Below, in pieces: positions 23,955 through 36,217 of a DNA stretch of 64,000 nucleotides (its first letter is position 1; each line of letters starts with the position of its first letter). The notes below the pieces were generated by a model. It searched no databases, was not told where the DNA came from, and worked only from the letters and a program-made list of their open reading frames with translations. The stretch covers positions 14,260,001-14,324,000 of the forward strand of contig OZ231127.1 of assembly GCA_965153355.1 (NCBI GenBank). Reading direction: 5' to 3'. A program made the position numbers and the translations under genes. The DNA is from Flaccisagitta enflata. Taxonomy: Eukaryota > Chaetognatha > Sagittoidea > Aphragmophora.

Positions 23955-24448
23955 CTAGTCGCAAAAGCTTTGGATGGTCAGCGGTACCTGTGTGCTGCCT
24001 AAGTTGATTGAGCTTGAAAATGAGGGAGGGAGTAGGGCAGCGGCCCTGAAGGGTCGATGACCTATGCTTTTCTTCTCCTCCTCCATTCGTCCCCTCCCTC
24101 CCCGACTCAAATCCTTCCCTCAAGGCCCAAATGGCCAAATCCCAACCTCGAGGATTAAATCCCAGCCTTGAGACTGGCATTGGGGTTTCCAGGCTGGAAT
24201 TGAGGTCTGTGGCTTGAATTTGGGCCGTAAGGCTGGGATTTGAGCCTTGAGGCTGGGATTTGAGCCTGGGGGCTGGGATTTGAGCCTGGGGGCTGGGATT
24301 TGGGCCTTGAGGCTTGGATTAGGGCCTTGAGGCTAAGATTTAAGTCTGGGAGGGGGTAGACGGATGGAGGAGAAGGAGAATGAGGAGAAATTCCCCCCAT
24401 GTGTGAAAGCATAGTTCATCAACGACTTCTAGGCCGCTGCCCAAAAAG
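23955..24448 (+). mobile_element. Family B element (B3), complete
   Basis: Starts near TTTGGATGGTCAGCGGTACC, has GCAGCGGCCCTGAAGGGTCG, a core of GGCTGGGATTTGAGCCTTGA units, then the inverted flank ATGTGTGAAAGCATAG .. GGCCGCTGCCCAAAAAGC. Flanks pair as inverted repeats (GACCTATGCTTT / AAAGCATAGTTC). Confidence 0.72.
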
Positions 24449-24557
24449 CTTGCCTGGCGGACAGTTGGGCAGGAGCATTAATGCTATAACTGCTCGCAAT
24501 CCACAAATTGGACCGAGGGACCGACCGACCGTGTAGTCGCATGTCCGCAACTAAAAA
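24449..24557 (+). mobile_element. Family A element (copy 10)
   Basis: Directly adjoins the end of B3. 5' part GGCGGACAGTTGGGCAGGAG, short GACCGACC core, 3' hairpin GTCGCATGTCCGCAAC and TAAAAA. Confidence 0.6.
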
Positions 24558-24891
24558 TTGTGTTCCTTAAAAAAAGAGACACTTCTTACAAAAAAGACAC
24601 TTGACAGTCACACTGAACCTTTAAAATCAACACTGGAGATTCCCCAAACAAGACAAAAGCGCGAATACCAACATTTGTGATGGACAGACAGACGAATAGA
24701 TGGACAAAGTGAGTTCTGGACGCGTGACATGCGACTGTGAAGTGTTGTCATCAGGGTTGTTTATATTTGCATGACCTTTGATTTCTTTCCCCCCCACCCC
24801 CCGTCCTTTGATTTTCTTCCCCATACACCCCCTATAAAGTAATATTTTGGTTTAGATAGTATGAAATAGTGTTGTGGTGACTAAATTTCAC

Positions 24892-25346
24892 TTTTTGGGC
24901 AGTGGCCCCAAAGGGCTGATGTCCTGTAGGACACGGGGGAATTTCGAGAGGTTGGTCCGTCCATTCATTTTTTAATCTGCCCCCCCCCTTGGCCATAGGA
25001 GTCTCAAGTCTGCAGTCTCAGGCCTGATTTTGGCCCTCTGAGCCCTCAAATTAGCCCTTGCAGACCTTAATTTAGCCCACGAGAGCTAAGATCAGCACTC
25101 CAGACCTCAAATCCGCCCTTCAGGCCTCAAATCAACTCTTCAGGCCTCAAATTTGTCCTTTAGGCCTGAAGCCTGCCCCCCAAGCCTCAAATCTGCTCTT
25201 TTGGACTAAATTCTGCCATCCCAACATCAAATCAAAATTAACCCCTTTGGAGCCGCTGCCCTGCTCTCACTCCACTACTTCACTTGATCACTCCAAGCAG
25301 GGCATCGGGTACCGCTGACCATGTGCGATCCTTGGATGACTAGTTA
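24892..25346 (-). mobile_element. Family B element (B4), complete and uninterrupted
   Basis: Begins TTTTTGGGCAGTGGCCCCAA, has GTCCTGTAGGACACGGGGGA, then the core of GGCCTCAAATCNGCCCTTCA units, and ends GCCGCTGCCCTGCTCTCACT.. GCAGGGCATCGGGTACCGCT.. GTGCGATCCTTGGATGAC. It serves as the empty-site reference for T9 in B1. Confidence 0.75.
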
Positions 25347-25650
25347 GTACTGTCAGTTTCTTTGTTTAGTTATTCTACCCTTCGATTTCTTTCCCCATTT
25401 CCAAATCCTTTGCTTTTACCTCCCCCCACCTGCGGGGAGGGGGGGAAATATGCAACTATATACAGGCCTGGCTCTCATTAACTAAGAAATGGACTTAATA
25501 CAGGACGGACCTCTCCTTAAGATGGTTTTGATTTTGATATGATGTCCTGCAAATCTGAGTCTTGTTCTCATCCTTATCAATATTTAATGGTGCGGTAGAT
25601 ACGATCCAAATGTTTTATTATGAACAATTCAACATTGAAGGCGATTCATC

Positions 25651-25652
<2 letters not shown>

Positions 25653-25741
<89 letters not shown>
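25653..25741. repeat. (GA)n microsatellite
   Basis: About 88 bp of pure GA. Confidence 0.95.
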
Positions 25742-25745
<4 letters not shown>

Positions 25746-26083
25746 ATCAGTAGAATGAAATTAAATATTACACGCTAAGGTACAGAATCCTTGGGGATGC
25801 GTGAATTTAACAACCATCAAGGCACATCTTGCAACTATTTTTAGCTGGATAACATTTTAGATGCCTGCTTGATAGGATACTATATACGCAACTACTTGTG
25901 CGTAATTTGACACATAAAATGCACGCGTTTTGGAACAATATAACGATGTACACTCTTTCCGTTTTCTATGTAAATCATGAAGGGGAAAATTTGTGTTTTG
26001 ATAGTAATCTAAATGTCTTTAACTGAAATTTCAGGTCTGACTCAACCAAGTCTATACGGACTGCAATAAAAACATGGAGCAAG

Positions 26084-26496
26084 TACTACTCGACTAAAAA
26101 AAAAGCCGCACCCTATATTGAGTTAATGAATGAGAAAAAGAAATCATTTGAACATTTTTCTATTAAACAGATATGAAAGATTTTCAAATTTTCTTTCATT
26201 CTAAACCAATCCCAGATCTGTATCTCAAACGGTTTAGTAGCTAGAGCTTGTCAAAGTTATCTTCTAATTTGTAAAACTGCTCATTTTTCAATGAGTTTGC
26301 AAACTGATAATAACAATGCTTTTACTGATTCTTATGCCATTTCTAAACGAATAAAGCTAGAATTACCAGATTGGAGCCAAATGAACGATCTTTTCAAGAG
26401 CTTTTTAACCGTCCAAGATTTTTATCAATTATTTTGAAATTTAATATAACAATTTGCCTTTGAAAAGTGCGGCTTTTTTATTTAGTCGAGTAGTAG
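26084..26496. mobile_element. TIR element T3, just downstream of FAM43
   Basis: Ends TACTACTCGACTAAAAAAAA and mirrored TTTTATTTAGTCGAGTAGTA, with GCCGCAC / GTGCGGC continuing the repeat. Internal module GCCATTTCTAAACGAATAAA is shared with T1. The right TIR lies about 80 bp past the FAM43 stop codon. Confidence 0.78.
26477..26482 (-). terminator. Candidate FAM43 polyadenylation signal inside T3
   Basis: AATAAA on the minus strand, about 95 nt after the stop codon and within the right TIR of T3. I see no earlier AATAAA after the stop. Its use is inferred only. Confidence 0.35.
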
Positions 26497-26577
26497 TCTC
26501 GAAGGATAAGCGTAGCTGAGTTGCTGTTGTAATTTTCGTTGCTTTATCGAAAGCAATTCATGTGTAGTCAGCTGCTG

Positions 26578-29200
26578 TTACACGACGGTGCTGGGGGTGA
26601 CCCAGGTCAAGTATCTTTCAAAGAATCTTTCTTGATGCCTCGTCCAAGGAACGAACTTTTCTCCCTCTTGAGATTGAAGCAGATCCACGCCCGAATCCGA
26701 GTCGTCGTCGTCGCGCGACTCCAACATCATCATCTTCGCCTTCCGCAATCTCTCGTCGTCGACGTCATCGTCGTCTTCGCGACGGCGGAGCTTCTCGTCG
26801 ATGCTCTCGTCGAGACTGACCTCGAAGGTGTCTTCGAGATTGTCGTCGGTCGTCAAATGGGTCGTCAATTCCGTCCGCAACTCGTCAGCTTCTTCTCTCG
26901 CTATGGAATCTCTGACAAAAGCTAGCGTCAATTCGTCGATAATGTCTTCTCTTTTCAAGCCATTTCCGGTCACATCGACATCCACTTCCTCCTCTGCTGA
27001 TTCCTCCTCCTCCTCTTCATCTTCTCTGTCGACATCTTCCGCAAACAGCATCCCTTCCATGCGCTTCCGACATTCCTCGATGAGGTCGTCAGAGTCGATG
27101 GACATTGTCGGCGAAGGTTTGTGACTAAAGGACGATTCCAACGCTCGGTCCTCTAAAATCTCGGCTTCATCCAAGGCTATTTGATGATCATCATCTTTGA
27201 TAGTTCTTACTATCGGCTCCTCAACCTGATTTGCATTGGATGATTCCTCTACCTTCTCCTCCTCTTCCTCCTCTTTCTCCTCTTCTTTCTCCTCCTCTTC
27301 CGCGTGAGAAGAGTAGAAGTCGACGAAGTCTTTGAGGTCGGAGTCTCTTTGAATGAAAGAAAGAAGTTCCGATGAAAGAGCCGTGGAGGGTTTTGGATTT
27401 GGCGTGGAGGAATGGGAGGAGGAGTGAGAGGAGGATGAGCGGAATGAGGAGGCGTTGGACGTGAGGTTGGCGGCGGATTTCGCGGCGGATGCGGAAGCTG
27501 AATCCGTTTTATCACAAGTTGCTGAGGGCGATGCGTCAGTGGACGGCGCGTTCAAAGACAGAGTACTCCCGCTTGAATTGTCTGATTCATATCGATCACG
27601 TGATAGTCTTTGCTGCTTGCTATCTTTTAAAGCTGCCGGCAAACTGGACGATGGAGAGAGACGCGAGTGAATGTGACTATGATGAAGTTGTTGATGAGGA
27701 CTAGAGGCAGGACATTGACTAGTGGAATAACTAGATTTTTGGTGATTCAATGGCGTAATTGAATGTTGATGTGATGGTGAGGCGGATCGATGTTGGTTGG
27801 GTGTGGAGGGCAAAGATGAACAACTTCCAAACGATGCAACGCTTCCATTGAGCAGCGTCGTGGATGCGGTTTTGCTTCCGGCCAATGGCCTCGTCGACGA
27901 AGCACTCGCCGTTGACGAGGACGTACTTCCAGCGACAGATATCGTCGACGGAGCGCTGCAAGTTGACGATACGCTGCCGTTGGAAATGCTTCTCGTTCTT
28001 TCGTCGTCGGAATGAGTCGTTGAAGTCGGTTTATCGCGACGCCGGATTTTCATGTCGGCGGCGTCGTTGTCTTTACGCATCGGCGGCGTCGTATCGCCGC
28101 TGGCGTCGGACATGGATTTGGACAGTCTTTGGCGTCTTTGTTGTATAGAATATTGCATCAACGTGGACGGAGTCGACGACGACTTCGAGGAGGAGGATAT
28201 CAAAGAAGAAGTTGACGAAGTCTTGGAGAATGACTGCGACGAATTGACGGGAAGTGACTTTGGTGGCGTCAATTCTTTCGTCGATGTCAAAGACTCGGCG
28301 TCTTCGTTGTTTTGTAGAGACGATGAAGACTTTGTTGTTGATTTCCGTTGAGGCAACGAAGGCGGCGTCCTTCTGCTCATTTGTTTGTGGGAATTTTTCC
28401 GCGTAAACGAACTCGGCGTTGACGTTGACGTCGTTGTCATCGTCGTCGTTGTCATCGTCGTCGTTGTCGTCGTTGAAGAAGACGACAATGTTTCGACATC
28501 TCCATTGGCGACAGAGGGCGTCGATTGCGCAGCGGATTCGCCCGCAAAGCTTTTAGTTGTTGTGGATGCCGTTATCAGTTCCACATCATTAAACGCGTTT
28601 CCATTCTTTAAAGACGCTGCATCGTCGACGTTTGAAGCAGTTTCACTCCCGGAAGTTGGAAGAGAGAGGTCATATTGCAACGGGTTTTGAGCGACAGAGC
28701 ACGAATGAGGAGATGAGGTTGATGATGATAATGACAAAGACGGTGATGACGGATAAGATGGTGGAATGATCGGCGACGAAGGCAGAGTTCGATATCGCGG
28801 AAGTTTCGAGTCGTCCGTCATTTCCTGATCCTCGACAAAAGTCCAACTCGATCGTCTTAAACCATTCGATGGACAGTAAGTTGAGGATTTCGTATAAGAC
28901 AACGACCTCGACGGAGATGATAACGATGAGGATGATGATGAAGATGATAACGATGAGGATGGTGATGCTGAACCGAGAGTGTACGAATGCGACCTCCGCG
29001 ACGGCGTCGTCAAAGTCATCGTCGACGAGCCGTTGCAGCTTCCCTCGAAGTCGTCGTCGAGATAGTCGTCGATGTCCTCGCGAATGGCGGCCAAGGACGG
29101 GGCGTTGCGCTGAGTCGCCACCGGAGCGCGATAACGAAGGCCGGAAGACAAAAGACGCTTACGAAGAGGAATCTGGGTCAAGTTGGGACAGGACTGGGTT
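26578..29200 (-). CDS. FAM43 last exon (Ser/acid-rich tail)
   Basis: 2623 nt ending at a TAA stop (STVV end). It starts after a CCTTCCCAG acceptor whose polypyrimidine tract is a CT/CCCT microsatellite. Composition is strongly Ser/Thr-rich with homopolymer-like TCC, TCG, GAC and GAG codon runs. The plus-strand open frames across it are shadows. Confidence 0.85.
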
Positions 29201-29232
29201 CTGGGAAGGAAGGAGGGAGGGAGGGAGGGAGG

Positions 29233-29314
<82 letters not shown>

Positions 29315-29652
29315 AGAAGAATTTTGAGAAGAAAGAGAATGATGTCAATGAGCACTCACATTCTTCCACAACTATACCCGCACAAACAAACAAAAAACAA
29401 ACAAACAAACAAACAAACAAACAAACACACACATACATACACATACACTTACACATGCACTTACACACAAAAGAGAAGAATTTTGAGAAGAAAGAGAATG
29501 ATGCCAATGAGCACTCACATTCTTCCACAACTATACCCGCACAAACAAACAAAAAACAAACAAACAAACACACACACACTTACACACACATACACTTACA
29601 CACACATGCACTTACACACACATACACACAAACACACAAACACACAAACACA

Positions 29653-29737
<85 letters not shown>

Positions 29738-30875
29738 AGTATCCCTCACCTGGCGGCGTGCGTGATTCTCTGCGTTTCTTTTCGCTTTTGTTCTTTGTAG
29801 TATTCTCTCAGCGTGTTGGCCAATGTGGCTTTGAGTCTGGCTTCAAGAGACTTGGCTTCCGTTTCTTTGCGACAAAAAGCCGCGTGACATCGTAGCTCCG
29901 ATTTGCCTTTCGCGCCCTCGTGACGATACACCTGTAGGTTTAATGGAAGACGATATATGATTGTAGCAATGCCACCGTTTAAACGGCACCGATAAACGTC
30001 AGTGCAGAAAAAGCAGCGAGAAATACGAGAAAAACCGACGGGACGCATCCTTCTCCAATTTGTGAGCGACAAAGGGCTAATTTGCATATTGCAGCAGTTT
30101 TGTATGTGTTCATAATTGTCACTTAGGAATAAGGGCTATGAATTTACGATACGCCATTCTATTGTGAGCGGTTTTTCTAGGTGGTCTTACGGAAATCGAT
30201 ACAATCTTTCGAATTGTTTCTATCTTGTAAGCTTATATAGATATAAATGAAGTTGCTGATTTGTCCACTTCCTCACATTATATTCGATAAGACAGAACAC
30301 CTTGAATTCGTGTTCATGAGAACGGAAAATAATGATAGACCTTCCGGATTACCTTCTGGGGGCATTTTTGAATGGCGGGGGATCAATCCCGCCACGCTTG
30401 GGGGTAAATATGTGACCCGTCAACTGTTAACTTTAGCGCCAACAAACTCTTGGGGAGAGAAGTTTTCTCTCAGATAGTTTGTAGTGGACATGTAGAACTA
30501 TCAATTATCCGAGCATGATTGAATGTAGATGGGTATTCCTGCCAATTTCGATGAGGCTCAGGCGGAATTTGAGAATCAATAAATCGTGCTGGCGCTTGTT
30601 TGAGCTTTTGTCATGTCATGAACAAAGTAAATGCTTTTGAGGAAACAGGCAGGAGACGAATTCAAAAACTCTTTAGTCGCAGATTAGCAATTGAGTCAGA
30701 GGCGGCTTCCGATTATCCGTGTTTGTGCCCCTAGCCACCTGCCGCCTGACCGTGAGTGATATCGTACCTTAACGGTACTTGTTCTCATGACGGTGACAGA
30801 CTTGATCAGTGATGATGATGACGATGATGATGATGGATGAAGATGATGATGATGGATGATTGTGACGATGATAAC

Positions 30876-30917
<42 letters not shown>

Positions 30918-31134
30918 TGATGATGGATGATGATGGATGATGAATGATGATGGATGATGAAGATGATGATAATGGATGATGATGGATGATGGATGATGAA
31001 TGATGATGATGATGATTCCTCGCTCGAAACACTGCTTCCGACCACGACTAAGACAACAACAACACAAACCTTCATAGTAACAACAACCACTTTGTCCATA
31101 CAAACACAAGAACTGCTACAACCGCAATGGTCAC

Positions 31135-31210
<76 letters not shown>

Positions 31211-31489
31211 CGATCGCGACAATAACGACTGCAGCGACAACAACAACCCCTACAACTAGATTAACAACAAGAACAACGATTGCAACTTTACCAACAGCAA
31301 CAACAAAAACAACAGCAACAACAACAACAACAACAACCACAAAACCAAGTTTGTTCTATCAACCAAAACAACAAAGACAATTTCAGCTACACATCAACAA
31401 CAACAACTACACATCAACAACCAAAACAACAACAACTGCAGCGAAAAAAAACCGTTTGAAACGACAACAAATTGCACTCACAAAAAAAA

Positions 31490-31537
<48 letters not shown>

Positions 31538-32526
31538 CGCTCATCCTTACCCAAACGAATAGTCTAGGATTGACTTTGGGCGTGCAGGCGACGAAAGTGA
31601 GTCGATTTGCGAAATATTCCGTCGATCTGAGAAGGATGCTGTCCACTTCCGCTTTGAGGCTGTAAGGAGACACGACCAATCGCAGACGTGGCGCGTTTTT
31701 GTCGTTCTGACAATCAAAACAATGAATGAAAATAGAATGACATAAATGAAGATAGATAGCTAAACACGAACGTGAATGGAGATTAACGGTAGATTTTCTG
31801 CAGTTTCGCGCAAGATTTCACACGACTGACTTAGTCCTCAAGCCGGTTCGTCGGTCTGTTTATTCCTTTTCTTTTCCAGCGCTTCACTTCAAAAATGTCT
31901 TTGTCGATTATTTTTTCGAGTTTCTTTCAATGTAGAAAAATAGTTCTATTATCAACTATGAGTCGCTGAGAGGTATACTTAACGAAATGACAGTTGTCGA
32001 TCTCACTCACATTCAGTTTACACCCAATGGGGTACAATGGTATATCTTTTGCTTATGAAGAGATCAGTAATTAATGGTTTGCATCATCTCTAGCTCTCTG
32101 GCGTTTCGCCCAGACGCCCATATCGCCCTAAGTAGGTTCTGACCGACTTACACCCACGTCAGTAGCACCCAAGCGGGCTTAACCTTTACCGAGCGGCGAA
32201 GATTTGGGCTCAGCAAAACCATACGATCTCCAATTGAGTGGGTGAACACGGGATATATATTTCTCCCTGTAATACAACAGATTTTTGCTGCCGTAGGAAA
32301 TATGTCGTCTTATTTGCTCAAAATCAGAGATATCCACATCATCATACTTGTGCATGACAAATTAAATCCTAGCGAGAAATAAAGCGTCAAAGCGCAATGC
32401 ATTTTTGAATCTGCTTTGTCAAAGTCCAAAATATTTCATTATGGCGGCAATATGCAAATAAGGCTTTTGTTCCGTTTACAGATTTTGCTGCGTGTACGAG
32501 GATGTATACAAACACACGCATAAACG

Positions 32527-32590
<64 letters not shown>

Positions 32591-32815
32591 CGCGGGCTTC
32601 CGCGCACGTTGCATCGAGGCATCTTCCTCATCTTTTAGCACATTCATAGGTAGAAATGAGCTATCTGAAGGCGTGATATTCTTTTACGCTGCGATATCTT
32701 TTTACCGGTATCTGATTATCTCCGGGTCTTTATGCATACTGAAATAATGTTACAATGTGTTGTCCCATGAATGTCCTGTGTTTCCTACTCAAAATCACAA
32801 TCGTCATTTGACATG

Positions 32816-32895
<80 letters not shown>

Positions 32896-35800
32896 AAAAC
32901 ATACACGCAAATTTGCTGAACACGCGCACGCAAGCGCTGAGGTCTGTGAGTCATGTTCCTTGCGCGCGCGTTTTATCGATGAGAACATCGATCATTACTT
33001 CTTCCCCTCCAATAAGTTCATCGCCCAAAATCGTTGATATCATTATTCAACCAATGAAAAAAAGTTTCGTGGGCAAGATTATTTTTTTTAAAGTCAGCGG
33101 AAGGGAAAAGAATTCGAATCGTGAGTAATCCATCATATTTCTAAACAAGGCCAAATGACGATAAGAGGCACCCTTGGGTTCAATTAAGTATAGCATATTG
33201 CCCATTGCCAAATATTGCATCATAGAATTATGCTTAAGTAGTCTTAAGGAAGTCTCTTAATGACCAAAAACATATATCATTTTAACTTTTGGAGAGTGAA
33301 GCTGAATAACAATGGCAAAAAAAAAAACGGACAGTTACTTCTTTTGCTCATAAATCACCCAGTAAGCTGAAATTTTTACTGAAGTTACCTTTTAGTATCA
33401 TTAAGCATCACTGAAAAAATCAATGACCTGCTCCAAATAGTTTGAGAATTATAGATTTTTTAAAAAGTGCTAGTCAGATGATCAGAAATTCAATCTGCAC
33501 ACATAAGAATTTACAAAAACAGAATAAACAAACTTAAAAAAATCATACTAAATCTAGTCCGATTTTGATGAAATTTGAAGTGGAAGTAGACCACATTGTT
33601 AGCAGGCTGTGGTAAAAATTTTACTACGAAACTCCAATTATTTTAGCAGAAACAGCAAGTTTTCCTAAACTTTTTTTTACGGTTTTAAGAATGAAGTAAA
33701 TGAAGATGAAATCCAAAATATAAATCGATGCTTTAGCCATAGTTTTTAACCAATTATTATAATTTCTTAACTGGTACTTTTGTACATATGGTTCATCTCC
33801 AGTAAAATTTTGGTAAAGATTGAAGCATTTTTAGACCCCCAAATTGCAAAAGTATTTTTACAGGTGGCTAAATATCTTTTATCCTGAGCGAGCTTACAAT
33901 CAACCAATATCTACCCCACTAGACTTTATCTGAGTAGAAGCAAATTTTGCCTAGTATTAGTGAATAACACCATCAGACTACAGTTCAAAAATCATAGCAA
34001 AACTCCCAATACTTTTTGCACAATGTCAATTTTACTAAAAATGGAATTATTTTGCTGAAGGATAAATGTCATCTCTGGCAGTCAAAAAAAGAGGTGACCT
34101 CAGTAAAAATGTGATTACGGCTGAAGTATTCAACGGATTTTGATGAAATTTGAACCACACATAGTCCAAATCATGGTCATTATTCACTGTAAATTTTATG
34201 CAAATTGGTCAACATCTTCATATGTTTCTGCTCTCAAAATTTGCCTGTTTTTTTTTTTGCCATTGTTAAATCAAGCTGGATACACGGCTGCCTTATTTGC
34301 GTGCAGGTGGGCAGGGGCGGCAAAAAAAGCTAAGCGTGACTGACGGACCAATGGACCGACAGACCGACCAACAGGCGGACAGAGCGGGTTGTAGAGTCGC
34401 ATGCACGCGACTAAAAACATTGGTTGTAGCTTTGTTGATTTTTTCTGAGCAGAGATATATACATAAACAACGAAATAAAGTACCTTATGCAAATTTTCAC
34501 AAATGAGTAAGTATTGAACTATTTTTCTTTCATTTCTCTTTTTTTACATGTATACATGGTCATGGATAGAGTTAAACATAGAATTTGAAATAACTGATGA
34601 AATCATGGATAGATGGATGAATATTAATATATTGATAGATAGATTGATAGATAGATAGATTGTACTGATCATGTTTTATGTTTTGGAGAGGCCCAAAGAT
34701 CAAATGTTCTTAACTGTTTTCTCTTTCTTTCCCTTTCCCTTCCCTCCCCAATTTCCAAACTCAATTATATTTATATACATCCCTGGCAGGGGATGGACCG
34801 ACCGACGGACGGAAAAAGCGGGGTAAAGAGTCGCGTTTACTCAATTTAGAAGTGGTTCAATGGCCGTAAATAACGCTTAAACAAGGTGATATACGATATA
34901 ATGTCGATAAGTGGGACGATGGTCGATCGATGGAGGGAGGAGACCGGAGGGAGATGGGGCTTAGATGGGGCATAGGGATGGGCATCAAGTTGGTGGATGA
35001 GCATTGAGCAATCGAGCCAACAGGCAGGGAGAGGGAGAGAGGGCATGGAGATGGTGGAGGAGATGGGAAATTACGGAGAACAAACACACTTTCATTGAAA
35101 ACTCGATTCATTTTCATTATAACATGAGATGGTTTGTTAAGGACTACAAAAGGGTGCCTCCAGTTGTGGAAGTTGGGACAGTCATTGATGGAAATATAAA
35201 TAGGGAAGCATCAGTGAAAGTTTGAAGAGGTCTCTGTGTGGTTTTACATATGGGATTAGAATTATACCTGTTAACACAAGATGCCGGTTAAGCCCTTTGT
35301 GGTTAAAATGAAATGGGAGGTTCTAGATTTTTTGGGGGGTAGAAGGTGGTGAAATGGCGAGGAAACCAAAACGATATTAAAATAACATTTGGCCGTTCAA
35401 AAAGTGCTGACCTTTGGGGAAGGAAAAAAAAAAGGGAATAAAAACTAAAACTTTGTGAATCATACGAAAAGAGAAAAGTGGAGTTTTTTTTTAAATCCCT
35501 GTCGAGAGTCTCGAGAGAAAGATGTTGCCGAATGTGGAAACGTTGGGAAAGAGGATTTTGAGGAGCAAATAGGTCACAACTCGAAAGAAACGACGAGACC
35601 CTCTTATTTTGCTACGCTCTTTTGACTGTCTCCTTCCCTTACAAAATCTCTTGATAAAAAGCCAAGAAATAAAGAGGAAAAATGAAAATGTCATAATGCT
35701 TTTTCCGGATTTCACCAAATTTTCATTATCTCGTGTCCGTCTTCTTTTTTACTTTTTCTTGAACATTGTTTTTTAGTTGTCTCTGCAGTATGTCTTTGTG

Positions 35801-35951
35801 CATGAGTGAGTGATGTTACTATGGTTTTGTCCCTGTCGGACTGTCCCTCTATCTGTCTCTCTCTGTCTCTATCTTTCTCTTTGTCTTTATATCTTTCTCT
35901 TTGTCTTTATATCTTTCTCTTTGTCTTTATATCTTTCTCTTTGTCTTTATA

Positions 35952-36022
<71 letters not shown>

Positions 36023-36127
36023 TTCTTTCTCTTTCTTTCTCTTTCTTTCTTTCTCTCTTTCTTTCTCTCTCTTTCTTTCTCTCTCTTTCTTTCTCTCTAT
36101 TTCTTTCTCTCTATTTCTTTCTCTCTT

Positions 36128-36217
<90 letters not shown>

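Noticed and set aside
28869-29895. Long plus-strand ORFs (152, 302 and 205 aa)
   Set aside because: Shadows of the FAM43 last exon and the GA/AC microsatellites of intron 3.
30813-31259. Asn/Ser/His-rich ORFs in 30.7-31.3 kb
   Set aside because: GAT and AAC triplet repeats inside FAM43 intron 2; the exon evidence skips them.
32090-32260. GC-richer stretch near 32.1 kb as an RNA gene
   Set aside because: I tried tRNA and 5S rRNA internal promoter patterns and cloverleaf pairing and found none.
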